Assembly (NCBI GenBank): GCA_964579205.1
Contig: CAZOFH010000009.1
Location: forward strand, 1 to 40,316
From: UBA7867 sp964579205
GTDB lineage: Bacteria > Bacillota > Clostridia > Christensenellales > UBA1242
Reading direction: 5' to 3'
Length of the DNA stretch: 40,316 nucleotides
The first letter of the stretch is position 1. Each line of letters begins with the position of its first letter. The notes below the pieces were generated by a model. That model was not told where the DNA came from. It ran no database searches and saw only the letters and a list, made by a program, of their open reading frames with translations. Position numbers and translations under genes: made by a program. Shown piece by piece: positions 1-7,355 of this stretch.

Positions 1-217
1 TCATTGTCTCTATATTAAAAGGCTTTGTAGCGGTCGCACTCGTTGGGTCGAGCAGTAACTCGTCTACGCGCTTAAATGAACTAGTATTTGACGACGAAAA
101 AGCGTTCGACGGACGGAAAACTGTGTACCACAGCGTCACCCCCGCCCCGATCACAAATAAAATCGTCGTCACGATGGCGATAATCCCGCCTCGTGTCCGC
201 GCCCATTGTTTGTTCAT
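1..217 (-). CDS. Partial membrane-anchored protein, N-terminus only
   Basis: An open frame runs from an ATG at 215-217 to the left edge without a stop, so only the first 72 residues are present. An AGGAGG ribosome site lies 8 bases upstream (226-231) and a good promoter lies behind it. The protein starts MNKQWARTRGG and then has one hydrophobic segment at about residues 11-31, followed by a Ser/Thr-rich stretch (SSSNTSS). That is the layout of a signal anchor with an extracytoplasmic domain. Its neighbour downstream of the promoter is a large surface protein with a similar N-terminal anchor, so this may be a second secreted or surface protein. The function cannot be told from this fragment. 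Confidence 0.75.
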   Translation of the reverse strand, partial: MNKQWARTRGGIIAIVTTILFVIGAGVTLWYTVFRPSNAFSSSNTSSFKRVDELLLDPTSATATKPFNIETM

Positions 218-253
218 ATCGTAAACCTCCTGTTTTTACCGATATTTGACTTT

Positions 254-283
254 AGTTTACCACTTTTCGACACTTTTAGTCAA
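254..283 (-). promoter_or_regulatory. SigA-type promoter of the partial gene
   Basis: On the minus strand TTGACT (278-283) and TAAACT (254-259) are separated by 18 bases. The -10 box lies about 23 bases before the AGGAGG of the partial gene at the left edge. Confidence 0.6.
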
Positions 284-341
284 ACGTTTTTGACCACTTG
301 CGGGAATTTTTTTTGACTGGGGGTCGGGCGCAGCCCAGCCG

Positions 342-382
342 TGTCATTCAGAGGGTACGACAGTATCCGTGGAATCTGTGAG
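342..382 (+). repeat. Dispersed palindromic repeat, copy A
   Basis: It has the conserved left arm TGTCATTCAGA, a variable hairpin GGGTAC-GACA-GTATCC (one imperfect pair), and the conserved right arm GTGGAATCTGTGAG. The same arms surround a different hairpin in copies B, C and D. A GC-rich hairpin (GGGCGCAGCCC) lies just before it at about 324-335, as also happens before copy B. Confidence 0.8.
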
Positions 383-403
383 GCAGGCACTGCCGAACCT
401 ACA

Positions 404-463
404 ACAAAAAAGGATAGTCATTCGAAGTACACCTATGGAGGTTCTCTTCACCATTCTATCCTT
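404..463 (-). terminator. Probable terminator of the surface-protein gene
   Basis: The minus strand carries AAGGATAG (456-463) and CTATCCTT (410-417), which pair around a 38-base loop that can itself fold. The stem is followed by a run of T residues. It lies about 70 bases after the stop codon of the 1482-residue surface protein. The long loop makes it weaker evidence than the other terminators here. Confidence 0.45.
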
Positions 464-533
464 ATTTATCGCAGACATATATCGCCGTAATGCACGAATT
501 TACGCGCAGCAAATTCCACGTCTTTACCCAAAA

Positions 534-3500
534 CTACATATTATCGAGTTCGGTATTGAGATGACTATTGTCGATTGCCTCAAAGACGGCTACAACGATA
601 GAATTATCAATATCCGAGACGGCAATATTGACGACATCTTGAGAATAAGTCACTTGGTCATTATTACTTAATTCCCAGCGCACAAAGCGGTATCCTACTT
701 TAGGAGTGGCATAAAAATGCGCGTAAACTGTGCCGTTTACAGTCATACTAGATACGCTTGCGGTGCCGTAATTTGTCACACCAGTCTGCCCTCTTAGGCG
801 CGTAGTGATGGTGACGCCAGTTATTTCGTCCCCAGCCTCACCAAAGACCGCCGTATATGTTTTATCGGCAGTAGCGGTAATCGTGATAGTATTGGCAGTA
901 TTTCCACTGAATTGCAAGCCATCGCACAGCCAATACAGCAGAATATACTCGCCGATTGCGAAAGCGCTAATAGTCGTCTGCGAATCCTTGAGTATCACTC
1001 CACCGCCCAACAACATTACATTATCATCATCCAAATTTGAGGCAACTGTAATAGTATATTTTATCTGCCAAACAGCATATAGAGTCACCGTCGCACCATT
1101 GGTAGCACTGAGATTACTCACGCTTTGACCGTCTTCATACGTAGGCATAGTGGCACTACTGCTCGTCGACCATCCCGCGAACTCATAGCCAGCACGAGTA
1201 TAGGTGTTTTGCGACAACGCCTTGCTCACCCCATAAGTGTGTGTAGTACTAGCCATATTACCTGTACCGCCATTCGCATTATAACTCACAGTATAAGTGT
1301 GCGGAGTCCAATCGGCATAAATCGTCTGATTGCCCGCATTACTCAAGACATTGGCGCCATTTAAGCGAAAAGCGCCCTCAGGTCCAGCGACAAAAGCACC
1401 TTGAGTCGTGGTGTAAAATTGGTCTTCTACTAGGTCATATAGCCCCGCTACCCCACTAGAATTCTTTACAGGCACATAATAGCGCACCAGCACACCATTG
1501 TCCCACATTTGGAAGGAATATAGGCGCATATTGGTAGCGTATTGAGTAGGAGAATAATTGGTGTTTACTCTATTACTATTGTGATTTGCGAAAATGTAAA
1601 ACAGTCCAAAACTCCCCGATTGCGCACCAGTCGTACAATAACCAGTCAGTAGCGAATCGGCAAAATTCATCCTGCCTAGAGTGCGCTGACCGTTGAGATT
1701 GAGATATATATAGTTGCCAGCAAAAGCATTGATATCCATTACCACCCTATTAGTAGTGCCGATATTCACACCAGGCAAAGCAGGCGAACCACCAATGTAA
1801 AAATTATATTGCCCATTCCCGCCGTACGGCACACAGCCAAAGTATCTATTGTCGCTATTGCCGACATATTCTTCTGAACCAAAGAGCGACTGCCCCGTGC
1901 TAGTACTAGACGCGAGCAAATCAGCCACGACGCGGATATTCTTTGAGTGCCAATAATAATTTGTATTAATAAACTCGCCGCCGCTAGCCGTACTCTCGAT
2001 ATACTCGAGCATCGTGTATCCTGACTTAGTCAAATCAAGATACCACCCGTCAAAAGTATACCCAGTACGCGACACACTCGGCAAAGCACCATAATCGCTA
2101 CCAAAATCCAACGACTTTGTCGCGGTAGCAGCCTCGCTAGCAGCGCTCCAGCCGCTACCACCAGTCACTGTACCACCGTTAGCATTTGCGGTCACGGTAT
2201 AAATATTCGGTGTCCATTTTGCATAAATCGCCTGATTGGCAGTGAATGAATATGTATTCTGCTCGGTGACAGCGGTCTTTTGATACAAAATCTCGTCCGT
2301 CATCTCCTCGCCAGCAGTGAATGCGCCGCTCGAAGTGGTGTAAAATTCTTGAGTCACTAGATCATACAGCCCTGCCACCCCACTAGAATTTTTGACAGGG
2401 ACAAAGTCACGCACCAAAACATCGTTGTCATACATTTTGAAAGCATATACCGCCATACTGTGTGCAAATTGCGTACCGCTGTATTGGCTAGCAGAGCGAG
2501 TACTGTTGTGATTTGAGAAAATATAAAACATACCATATGAGCCGCTAGGAGTAAGGCTAGCGTCATATTGGTTGCACGCGTATTTTGTCTTTACCGACCC
2601 CGAATATGCCTGTGTAAATTGCGTAATCCCATTGAGTTTGACCGTCATAGATTTTGCACTAGTGGTAAATATCTCTATCACAAAACGCGACGACGTGTCT
2701 ATAGCGATAGTTTGCGTCGAGCCCACACCTAGGTAAATAGTATAACTGCCGTTACCCACGCTGTGCGGGATACCTCCGAACCACCGCCCATCCCCACTAT
2801 TCGCAGTATATTCCTCCGTACCAAAGAGCGACTCAGCACTCGCAGCACTTGGCGCATACGCGTCACAAACAATCCGAATGTTTTCATTTTCCCAAGCATA
2901 GCCAGTATTTATACACTCACTACCATTAGCGGATGACTGAATATATGAGAGCGGCGTATAGCCCATAGATTTTAGGTCAAAATACCAGCCGCCGAACGTG
3001 TAGCCAGACTTGGTAGGCGTAGGCAAAGCACCGAATTGCGTCGAGTATGTGACCGATTTTGTAGCAGACCCCCCATCATTCGTCACCGTCCAGCCCGAGG
3101 TCGTAGGAATACTACCACCCATCGCGTTGGCAGTCAAAGTATATGTAGACAGAGTCCATTTTGCATACAACGTAGTAGCGGCAGTAAGATCGCAGTTTTT
3201 GGCGCTCGCACCGCTAGCAGTGTAATACTGCGTGCCGCCGCCATTCGCGCTAGTGTAATAGCCACCGAAAGTGTATCCCGTGCGCACAGGGATTGAGATA
3301 GCAGGCATTGCAGAATTGTATGTCGCCGTTACCGAAGTCGTGCCTGCCGTAGTGGCAGACTGATTGTCTAGCGTAATAGTGTAGGTGTTGTATCGCCACA
3401 CACCATACAGCACAATCGTCTCGCCCGCATCCACGAGATCAGTCACACTTTGCCCGTTGGTATAGGTTGCACTTGGCCAAGAGAGACTGCTGCGAGGAGT

Positions 3501-4982
3501 GGTCGACCACCCCGCGAAAGTCGCGCCTGTGATAGAGTTTGTGTTGGCGTGCGAAGTGAGTGCCGTGGCAGTGTTTTTGGTAATCCTTTGCGTCGATACG
3601 CCCGTGCGAATATTTGCATCGCACCACGCCTTGGTAGGCTCATTACCCGCGCCAAAAATTTCCGTCAGGTCGACGAGCAAAAAGTCATCCACCCAAAAAC
3701 TATTAGCCACATTATTGTTGTCAAAGTCAATCCTCAGGAGTTTTGAACCAGTGAGAGGGTTGCTATTTCGGTCGCAATAATAACTGTACATATTCCATTG
3801 CCCAGCCGCACCCAAAGACGGCTGTCCAAAACTCGGCTCCTCCACAGGCCAATAGATTTGAGTAGTTTGCGTGCCCGTGGCGTCCTCTTGGTACCCCCAG
3901 TATTGCGCGTAATACTTGTGCGTCTTGGTCGTCGCGTCTAGTGGTAATTCTTGCAAAGTGTAAATACATTGCTCCCACACCGAGGTAGATGCCGTAACCT
4001 TGTACGCATATTGCCCCGAACGCACGTGCGTGGTGTCATAAGTACCACCTTGCCACCCAGTATTCTCAAATCCACCCGCCAGCGCCCCGACCTTATTTGC
4101 AAAACAACTGTCGTCGTAGACTACATCATAATAGAAAGACTCTGCTAATGTTTGTAGTGAAATATGACAGGCAGGACGAAGATATGCCGAAGAAGACCAT
4201 CCATTAACTTGCGAAGAGGTAATCTTTAAAAAATACTTCGCCGTACCATTAGTACACCCAGACCGCAATAAAGTATCTCCACCATTACTCATCGTCTTCT
4301 CTGTATTGTTTAATCCCCATAGACCATTGCCATCCGTATCTCCAGGATAACCCGAATTGGTAGAGGTATTATTACATGTTTCCACAAAACTAGGTATCCA
4401 AAATTTATCACTCATACACCCTGATAGCCCATCACCACAAGATGTGTAATTGTTATGCAACCAACGCCCCGTTTGACTATTTTGCCAAGAATATGCCGCT
4501 ACTTGCGGCGTGGCGATAAAATTGTCGATTAAAGGATAGTTTCCTTTTAGGGTGTTATACGCTGATAATGTCGAAGAACGCATTGTAGAATTAGAATAAG
4601 GACCATCACCAGTGCTATATGTAGTAGAGTTATAACCTTGAGTCATCCAAACAGTCAAATAGTCATTTGTGCGATATACTACTTGCCAATAATAACCTGC
4701 CATTTTGAATATCACAGTCGTGCCATTATTCATATTGCGAGCGTTTGCTGTCCCCGAATACCCCAAAGCCCCTACTTTGTTTAATAAAGCAGTCGCTACA
4801 CTAGCACTTAAAGCACTGCTATTAGGAGTCAAATCTCCAATGTAGCCAGAGGCACTCGTCTCCGTACCATTATAACTTTGAACATTATTTTCGTTTCTTA
4901 CAAGCAACCCAACAGTTGCTCCAATGAGTACCACAAAAAATAAAATAGTCATCGCAAGCACCGTTCTCTGTCTACTTGACAT
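534..4982 (-). CDS. Large surface protein with InlB-type repeats and two nested LamG-like domains
   Basis: The start chosen is the ATG at 4980-4982, because GGAGG lies 5 bases before it; an in-frame ATG 18 codons upstream has no such site. The 1482-residue product has a membrane anchor or signal segment at about 7-28. Residues about 80-278 resemble DUF6273 domains (ends LRPACHISL). Residues about 300-455 look like a jelly-roll binding domain and end near the motif LTEIFGAGNEPT. From about 485 there are InlB/Listeria-Bacteroides repeats (GYTF.GWY, IYAKWTP). Two of these repeats are each interrupted after GWY by a domain of roughly 220 residues (about 670-895 and 985-1205). These two inserts resemble LamG folds and share the exact string VPVKNSSGVAGLYDLV. 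Two divergent repeat-like domains fill about 1305-1480. No LPXTG motif or C-terminal membrane anchor is visible. The protein is presumably displayed by its N-terminal segment or secreted, with an adhesion or glycan-binding role by inference. Confidence 0.85.
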   Translation of the reverse strand: MSSRQRTVLAMTILFFVVLIGATVGLLVRNENNVQSYNGTETSASGYIGDLTPNSSALSASVATALLNKVGALGYSGTANARNMNNGTTVIFKMAGYYWQVVYRTNDYLTVWMTQGYNSTTYSTGDGPYSNSTMRSSTLSAYNTLKGNYPLIDNFIATPQVAAYSWQNSQTGRWLHNNYTSCGDGLSGCMSDKFWIPSFVETCNNTSTNSGYPGDTDGNGLWGLNNTEKTMSNGGDTLLRSGCTNGTAKYFLKITSSQVNGWSSSAYLRPACHISLQTLAESFYYDVVYDDSCFANKVGALAGGFENTGWQGGTYDTTHVRSGQYAYKVTASTSVWEQCIYTLQELPLDATTKTHKYYAQYWGYQEDATGTQTTQIYWPVEEPSFGQPSLGAAGQWNMYSYYCDRNSNPLTGSKLLRIDFDNNNVANSFWVDDFLLVDLTEIFGAGNEPTKAWCDANIRTGVSTQRITKNTATALTSHANTNSITGATFAGWSTTPRSSLSWPSATYTNGQSVTDLVDAGETIVLYGVWRYNTYTITLDNQSATTAGTTSVTATYNSAMPAISIPVRTGYTFGGYYTSANGGGTQYYTASGASAKNCDLTAATTLYAKWTLSTYTLTANAMGGSIPTTSGWTVTNDGGSATKSVTYSTQFGALPTPTKSGYTFGGWYFDLKSMGYTPLSYIQSSANGSECINTGYAWENENIRIVCDAYAPSAASAESLFGTEEYTANSGDGRWFGGIPHSVGNGSYTIYLGVGSTQTIAIDTSSRFVIEIFTTSAKSMTVKLNGITQFTQAYSGSVKTKYACNQYDASLTPSGSYGMFYIFSNHNSTRSASQYSGTQFAHSMAVYAFKMYDNDVLVRDFVPVKNSSGVAGLYDLVTQEFYTTSSGAFTAGEEMTDEILYQKTAVTEQNTYSFTANQAIYAKWTPNIYTVTANANGGTVTGGSGWSAASEAATATKSLDFGSDYGALPSVSRTGYTFDGWYLDLTKSGYTMLEYIESTASGGEFINTNYYWHSKNIRVVADLLASSTSTGQSLFGSEEYVGNSDNRYFGCVPYGGNGQYNFYIGGSPALPGVNIGTTNRVVMDINAFAGNYIYLNLNGQRTLGRMNFADSLLTGYCTTGAQSGSFGLFYIFANHNSNRVNTNYSPTQYATNMRLYSFQMWDNGVLVRYYVPVKNSSGVAGLYDLVEDQFYTTTQGAFVAGPEGAFRLNGANVLSNAGNQTIYADWTPHTYTVSYNANGGTGNMASTTHTYGVSKALSQNTYTRAGYEFAGWSTSSSATMPTYEDGQSVSNLSATNGATVTLYAVWQIKYTITVASNLDDDNVMLLGGGVILKDSQTTISAFAIGEYILLYWLCDGLQFSGNTANTITITATADKTYTAVFGEAGDEITGVTITTRLRGQTGVTNYGTASVSSMTVNGTVYAHFYATPKVGYRFVRWELSNNDQVTYSQDVVNIAVSDIDNSIVVAVFEAIDNSHLNTELDNM

Positions 4983-5016
4983 CTTTACCTCCATAATTTC
5001 ATCAAATAGTATATAT

Positions 5017-5046
5017 ATTTTATCAAATTTCGTCATTATTAGTCAA
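5017..5046 (-). promoter_or_regulatory. SigA-type promoter of the surface-protein gene
   Basis: TTGACT (5041-5046) and TAAAAT (5017-5022) are 18 bases apart on the minus strand. They lie about 35 bases upstream of the chosen ATG and its GGAGG site. Confidence 0.6.
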
Positions 5047-5173
5047 ATAAATTGCATACATTCTTTTGCTGTCGAAAAAAAACACAATGTTTAAGTAGGG
5101 ATAATAGTACTCTAGGGCTTGACACTGTCGACAGCACTATGTGCAGACTGGTTCGTTTGTGGGTTCGCTGACG

Positions 5174-5216
5174 CTCACAGATTCCACGGCAGGCTACCAC
5201 CTGCCTCTGAATGACA
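5174..5216 (-). repeat. Dispersed palindromic repeat, copy C
   Basis: Read on the minus strand it has TGTCATTCAGA, then GGCAGG-TGGTAG-CCTGCC, then GTGGAATCTGTGAG. The arms match copies A, B and D. The hairpin stem differs from A and B but still pairs perfectly. Confidence 0.85.
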
Positions 5217-5430
5217 AGCCGAGCAAGAGAGGGGGTGCTCGCACAACCGCGCTGCGAGGTGCGTATGGCGCTTGCCGTCATACAAGGGGCGTAACAAAAT
5301 GCGTCAGCATTGCACACGATAGTGTGTAAAGCCGTCTAGGCTTATTGTTCCGACAGTGAAGGGCAGACGCGCTCGCGGGGATGACCGAACGAAGGTTGTA
5401 TGCGGCAACGCCGCATACGAACGGATTGCT

Positions 5431-5476
5431 GTCAGGCACGACAGTACCTAATGCGCCGAATGGCGCATAGTGCGTG
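5431..5476 (+). repeat. Direct repeat of the cloverleaf core, copy 1
   Basis: This 46-base stretch matches 5700-5745 with a single difference: A here and G there within AGTNCCT. It contains the first two hairpins of the cloverleaf (AGGCAC/GTACCT, now with one mismatch, and TGCGCC-GAAT-GGCGCA). The third hairpin and the 13-base closing stem of copy 2 are missing. A shorter closing stem, TTGCTG/CAGCAG, is possible. Confidence 0.85.
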
Positions 5477-5556
5477 CAGCAGCAGACACGGATGGCAAAA
5501 CGCTTAGCCGGGAGAAGAACAATAGCCTATTGCGGGGTCGGGGGGCTTCCCCGCAT

Positions 5557-5597
5557 TGTCATTCAGAGGGTACGACGGTACCCGTAGAATCTGTGAT
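5557..5597 (+). repeat. Dispersed palindromic repeat, copy B
   Basis: It has TGTCATTCAGA, then the perfect hairpin GGGTAC-GACG-GTACCC, then GTAGAATCTGTGAT. The right arm differs from the other copies at two positions. The GC-rich hairpin GCGGGG/CCCCGC sits directly before it. Confidence 0.8.
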
Positions 5598-5623
5598 GCA
5601 GGCACTGCCGAACCCCAAAAAAC

Positions 5624-5646
5624 AAAAAGACCTAAAGGGTCTTTTT
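5624..5646. terminator. Bidirectional intrinsic terminator hairpin
   Basis: AAAAAGACC and GGTCTTTTT form a perfect 9-base-pair stem around a 5-base loop, with A-rich and T-rich flanks on both strands. It is 193 bases past the rubrerythrin stop on the minus strand, with the cloverleaf element in between, so it may end that transcript. There is no gene upstream of it on the plus strand. Confidence 0.6.
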
Positions 5647-5688
5647 GATTAAAGTATTTACTGCGGGCTCGGGGCGCAGCCCCGCTGT

Positions 5689-5773
5689 GGCGGCTTGCCG
5701 TCAGGCACGACAGTGCCTAATGCGCCGAATGGCGCATAGTGCGTGGCGAAGCCTCGCACCACGGCAAGCCGCC
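5689..5773. repeat. 85-base cloverleaf-shaped element
   Basis: A perfect 13-base-pair outer stem (5689-5701 with 5761-5773, GGCGGCTTGCCGT and its complement) encloses three hairpins. Hairpin 1 is AGGCAC-GACA-GTGCCT (5703-5718). Hairpin 2 is TGCGCC-GAAT-GGCGCA (5721-5736). Hairpin 3 is GTGCG-T-GGC-GAA-GCC-T-CGCAC (5739-5759). Only C5702, AA5719-5720, TA5737-5738 and C5760 are unpaired at the junction. It lacks tRNA features: no conserved T-loop, no anticodon arm of standard length and no CCA. It lies between the bidirectional terminator and the rubrerythrin gene. The fold could act as DNA or as RNA. Confidence 0.8.
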
Positions 5774-5838
5774 CCCGCGGGGAGCAGAACGAAAATTTAG
5801 CGCTGATTCGGCAGCCCCTCCCTTATTATGGTCGCTGG

Positions 5839-6447
5839 TTACGCTAGATTGTAACGGATTTTTTGAGCATCGAGGATTAGTTTTATCGAGCCGCGCTTAG
5901 CCTTGCATAACGGGCACTCATCCCACGCCTCCTCGCTGGTCTGCATATAGCCACAGTCACCACAAATCCACGTGACGGGCTTATCCTTTTTGTACAGAGT
6001 CTGATTGGTAAATTGCTCATAGAGTTCGGTAAAAATCTGCCTATGATATTTTTCGACCTCCAACGTATCCAAAAAGAGTTGCGCGATTTCCGAAAATCCC
6101 TCTTGTCTAGCAGTTTCGGCAAATTCCTGATACATTCTCGCCTCATTTGCCTCATCCTCGCCAGCCAGCCTCAGATTATCGCCCAAATCCCACTTTTCGC
6201 GAAAAGGAAAACCTGCGTCGATCTGAATGTTATCGATTTGCGCATCCTCACCCTTTTGCAAAAAAGTATAAAACATTCTAGCGTGATTGAACTCTTGATA
6301 AATAATTTCATCAATAATATCGGCGATATTTTTGTAACCATTGTACCTCGCCCCGTATTCGATAAACTCATATCTAGTGCGCGCCTGACATTCAGCAGCA
6401 TAACTCCGCGCCAGATTGAGATAAGTTTGACTATCTTTCAAATTCAT
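5839..6447 (-). CDS. Rubrerythrin
   Basis: This 202-residue protein is a rubrerythrin, a cytoplasmic di-iron protein that reduces hydrogen peroxide in anaerobes. The N-terminal four-helix ferritin-like domain carries the expected carboxylate and histidine ligands in ECQARTRYEF, YQEFNHARM and EVEKYHRQ. The C-terminal rubredoxin-type domain carries CGDCGY and CPLC for an Fe(Cys)4 site. The length is normal for the family. The start at 6445-6447 has GGAGG a few bases upstream. It is divergent from mscL, and no strong promoter is evident for it. The window holds a second rubrerythrin at 21224; the two differ clearly, so they are not a recent duplication. Confidence 0.92.
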   Translation of the reverse strand: MNLKDSQTYLNLARSYAAECQARTRYEFIEYGARYNGYKNIADIIDEIIYQEFNHARMFYTFLQKGEDAQIDNIQIDAGFPFREKWDLGDNLRLAGEDEANEARMYQEFAETARQEGFSEIAQLFLDTLEVEKYHRQIFTELYEQFTNQTLYKKDKPVTWICGDCGYMQTSEEAWDECPLCKAKRGSIKLILDAQKIRYNLA

Positions 6448-6500
6448 AATAACCTCCGAACTAAAATATTGCCATTCAAAAAAAATTTATTCTCAAGGTA

Positions 6501-6529
6501 TTGAAAAATGAAAATGAAAGTGCTATAAT
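6501..6529 (+). promoter_or_regulatory. SigA-type promoter of mscL
   Basis: TTGAAA (6501-6506) and TATAAT (6524-6529) are exactly 17 bases apart, about 30 bases before the mscL ATG. Confidence 0.8.
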
Positions 6530-6557
6530 GGATAAAAATCAACAAAAAGGATAAAAA

Positions 6558-7244
6558 ATGAAATTTTGGACAGAATTTAAGGCATTTATTCGCCGCGGCA
6601 ACGTGGTGGATATGGCAGTCGGCGTTATCATAGGTTCTGCATTCGGTGCGATTGTGACTGCACTAACGAACAAAATCATAATGCCACTCATCAACCTGCT
6701 GCTTTCGGCAGGCGGCGCAAACGGACTCGAGACGGCGTACACATTTTTGAAAACAGTGTACAATGCTGACGGCTCGATAGACTTGACCAAGAGTATCTAT
6801 ATTGACTGGGGTGCATTCATCACCGCTATCCTAAACTTCTTTATCATAGCGCTAGTATTGTTTGTTATTTTGAAGGTAGCGACCAAGGCTAATAAGGTAT
6901 TCAAAGGAACGGTCACTGATTTGACTGACAAGCAAATCAAGCAGGAACGCGCCGAAGTTTGGAAAGCGTCAAAAGAGCAGAAAAAGTCATTCTCAAAAAT
7001 GTGGAAGGCGCACTGCAAGGAAAAAGAGGAAAAACTCAAGAAAGAGAAGGAAGAGGCAGAAAAAGCAAAGAAAGAAGAGGCTTACCGCAACAGTACTGAG
7101 GGCTTGCTCAAAGAAATTCGCGATTTGCTAGCAGAAAACAAGCAGCTGAAGCAAGAAATCGCCGCCCAAACTGAGGTAAAAACAGAAAAGTCACAAAACA
7201 CTGCTCTATCTAGCGATGACAAAGCAACTGATGAGCAAAAATAG
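6558..7244 (+). CDS. mscL: Large-conductance mechanosensitive channel with an extended charged region
   Basis: MscL forms a membrane pore that opens under membrane tension and releases solutes on osmotic downshock. The N-terminal FKAFIRRGNVVDMAVGVIIG is the family hallmark. TM1 is at about 17-45 and TM2 at about 84-107. The usual C-terminal cytoplasmic helix is present as GLLKEIRDLLAEN at about 182-194. Between TM2 and that helix lies an extra stretch of about 70 residues (108-177), very rich in Lys and Glu and likely helical, which the usual proteins of 130-150 residues lack. The total here is 228. The gene has its own promoter and a terminator, so it is monocistronic. Confidence 0.93.
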   Translation: MKFWTEFKAFIRRGNVVDMAVGVIIGSAFGAIVTALTNKIIMPLINLLLSAGGANGLETAYTFLKTVYNADGSIDLTKSIYIDWGAFITAILNFFIIALVLFVILKVATKANKVFKGTVTDLTDKQIKQERAEVWKASKEQKKSFSKMWKAHCKEKEEKLKKEKEEAEKAKKEEAYRNSTEGLLKEIRDLLAENKQLKQEIAAQTEVKTEKSQNTALSSDDKATDEQK

Positions 7245-7269
7245 GTGCATATCGACTCAAAAACTACAC

Positions 7270-7309
7270 AAAAAGAAGCGTCCATTCAAGTGACACTTCT
7301 TTCTTTTTT
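7270..7309. terminator. Bidirectional terminator between mscL and ylmC
   Basis: AGAAGCGTC (7274-7282) pairs with GACACTTCT (7292-7300) apart from one mismatch. It has A-rich and T-rich flanks, so it can end mscL from the left and the sporulation block from the right. Confidence 0.75.
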
Positions 7310-7355
7310 GTCAATAGCACACCTACCCCAGTTTTATGCAGTTTTGCGACAAAAA

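Larger units (their letters stand above)
5217..5688. other. Hairpin-rich non-coding island
   Basis: I see no credible gene here. Open frames in it are short and carry no ribosome site. It holds a chain of short perfect hairpins. Examples are AATGC-GTCA-GCATT near 5305, ACAC/GTGT near 5320, AGCC/GGCT near 5335, GTATGCGGC-AAC-GCCGCATAC at 5398-5418, and a GCGGGG/CCCCGC stem near 5532-5554. The recurring words GCTTGCCGTCA and GTCAGGCACGACAG suggest a mosaic built from a few repeated modules. By eye the GC content is above that of the flanking genes. Whether it is transcribed is unknown. Confidence 0.7.

Noticed and set aside
369..671. Open frame of 100 codons on the plus strand
   Set aside because: It crosses a palindromic repeat and the end of the surface-protein gene, has no ribosome site and no recognisable product.
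5039..5652. Short open frames in the hairpin island on both strands
   Set aside because: They read through inverted repeats, have no ribosome sites and the products are low-quality arginine- and cysteine-rich strings.
5689..5773. Cloverleaf as a tRNA gene
   Set aside because: The closing stem has 13 pairs instead of 7, the arms have 4- and 3-base loops, and there is no T-loop, D-loop or anticodon pattern.
5174..5773. CRISPR array
   Set aside because: The repeats are palindromic modules of unequal spacing with no regular spacers and no cas genes nearby.
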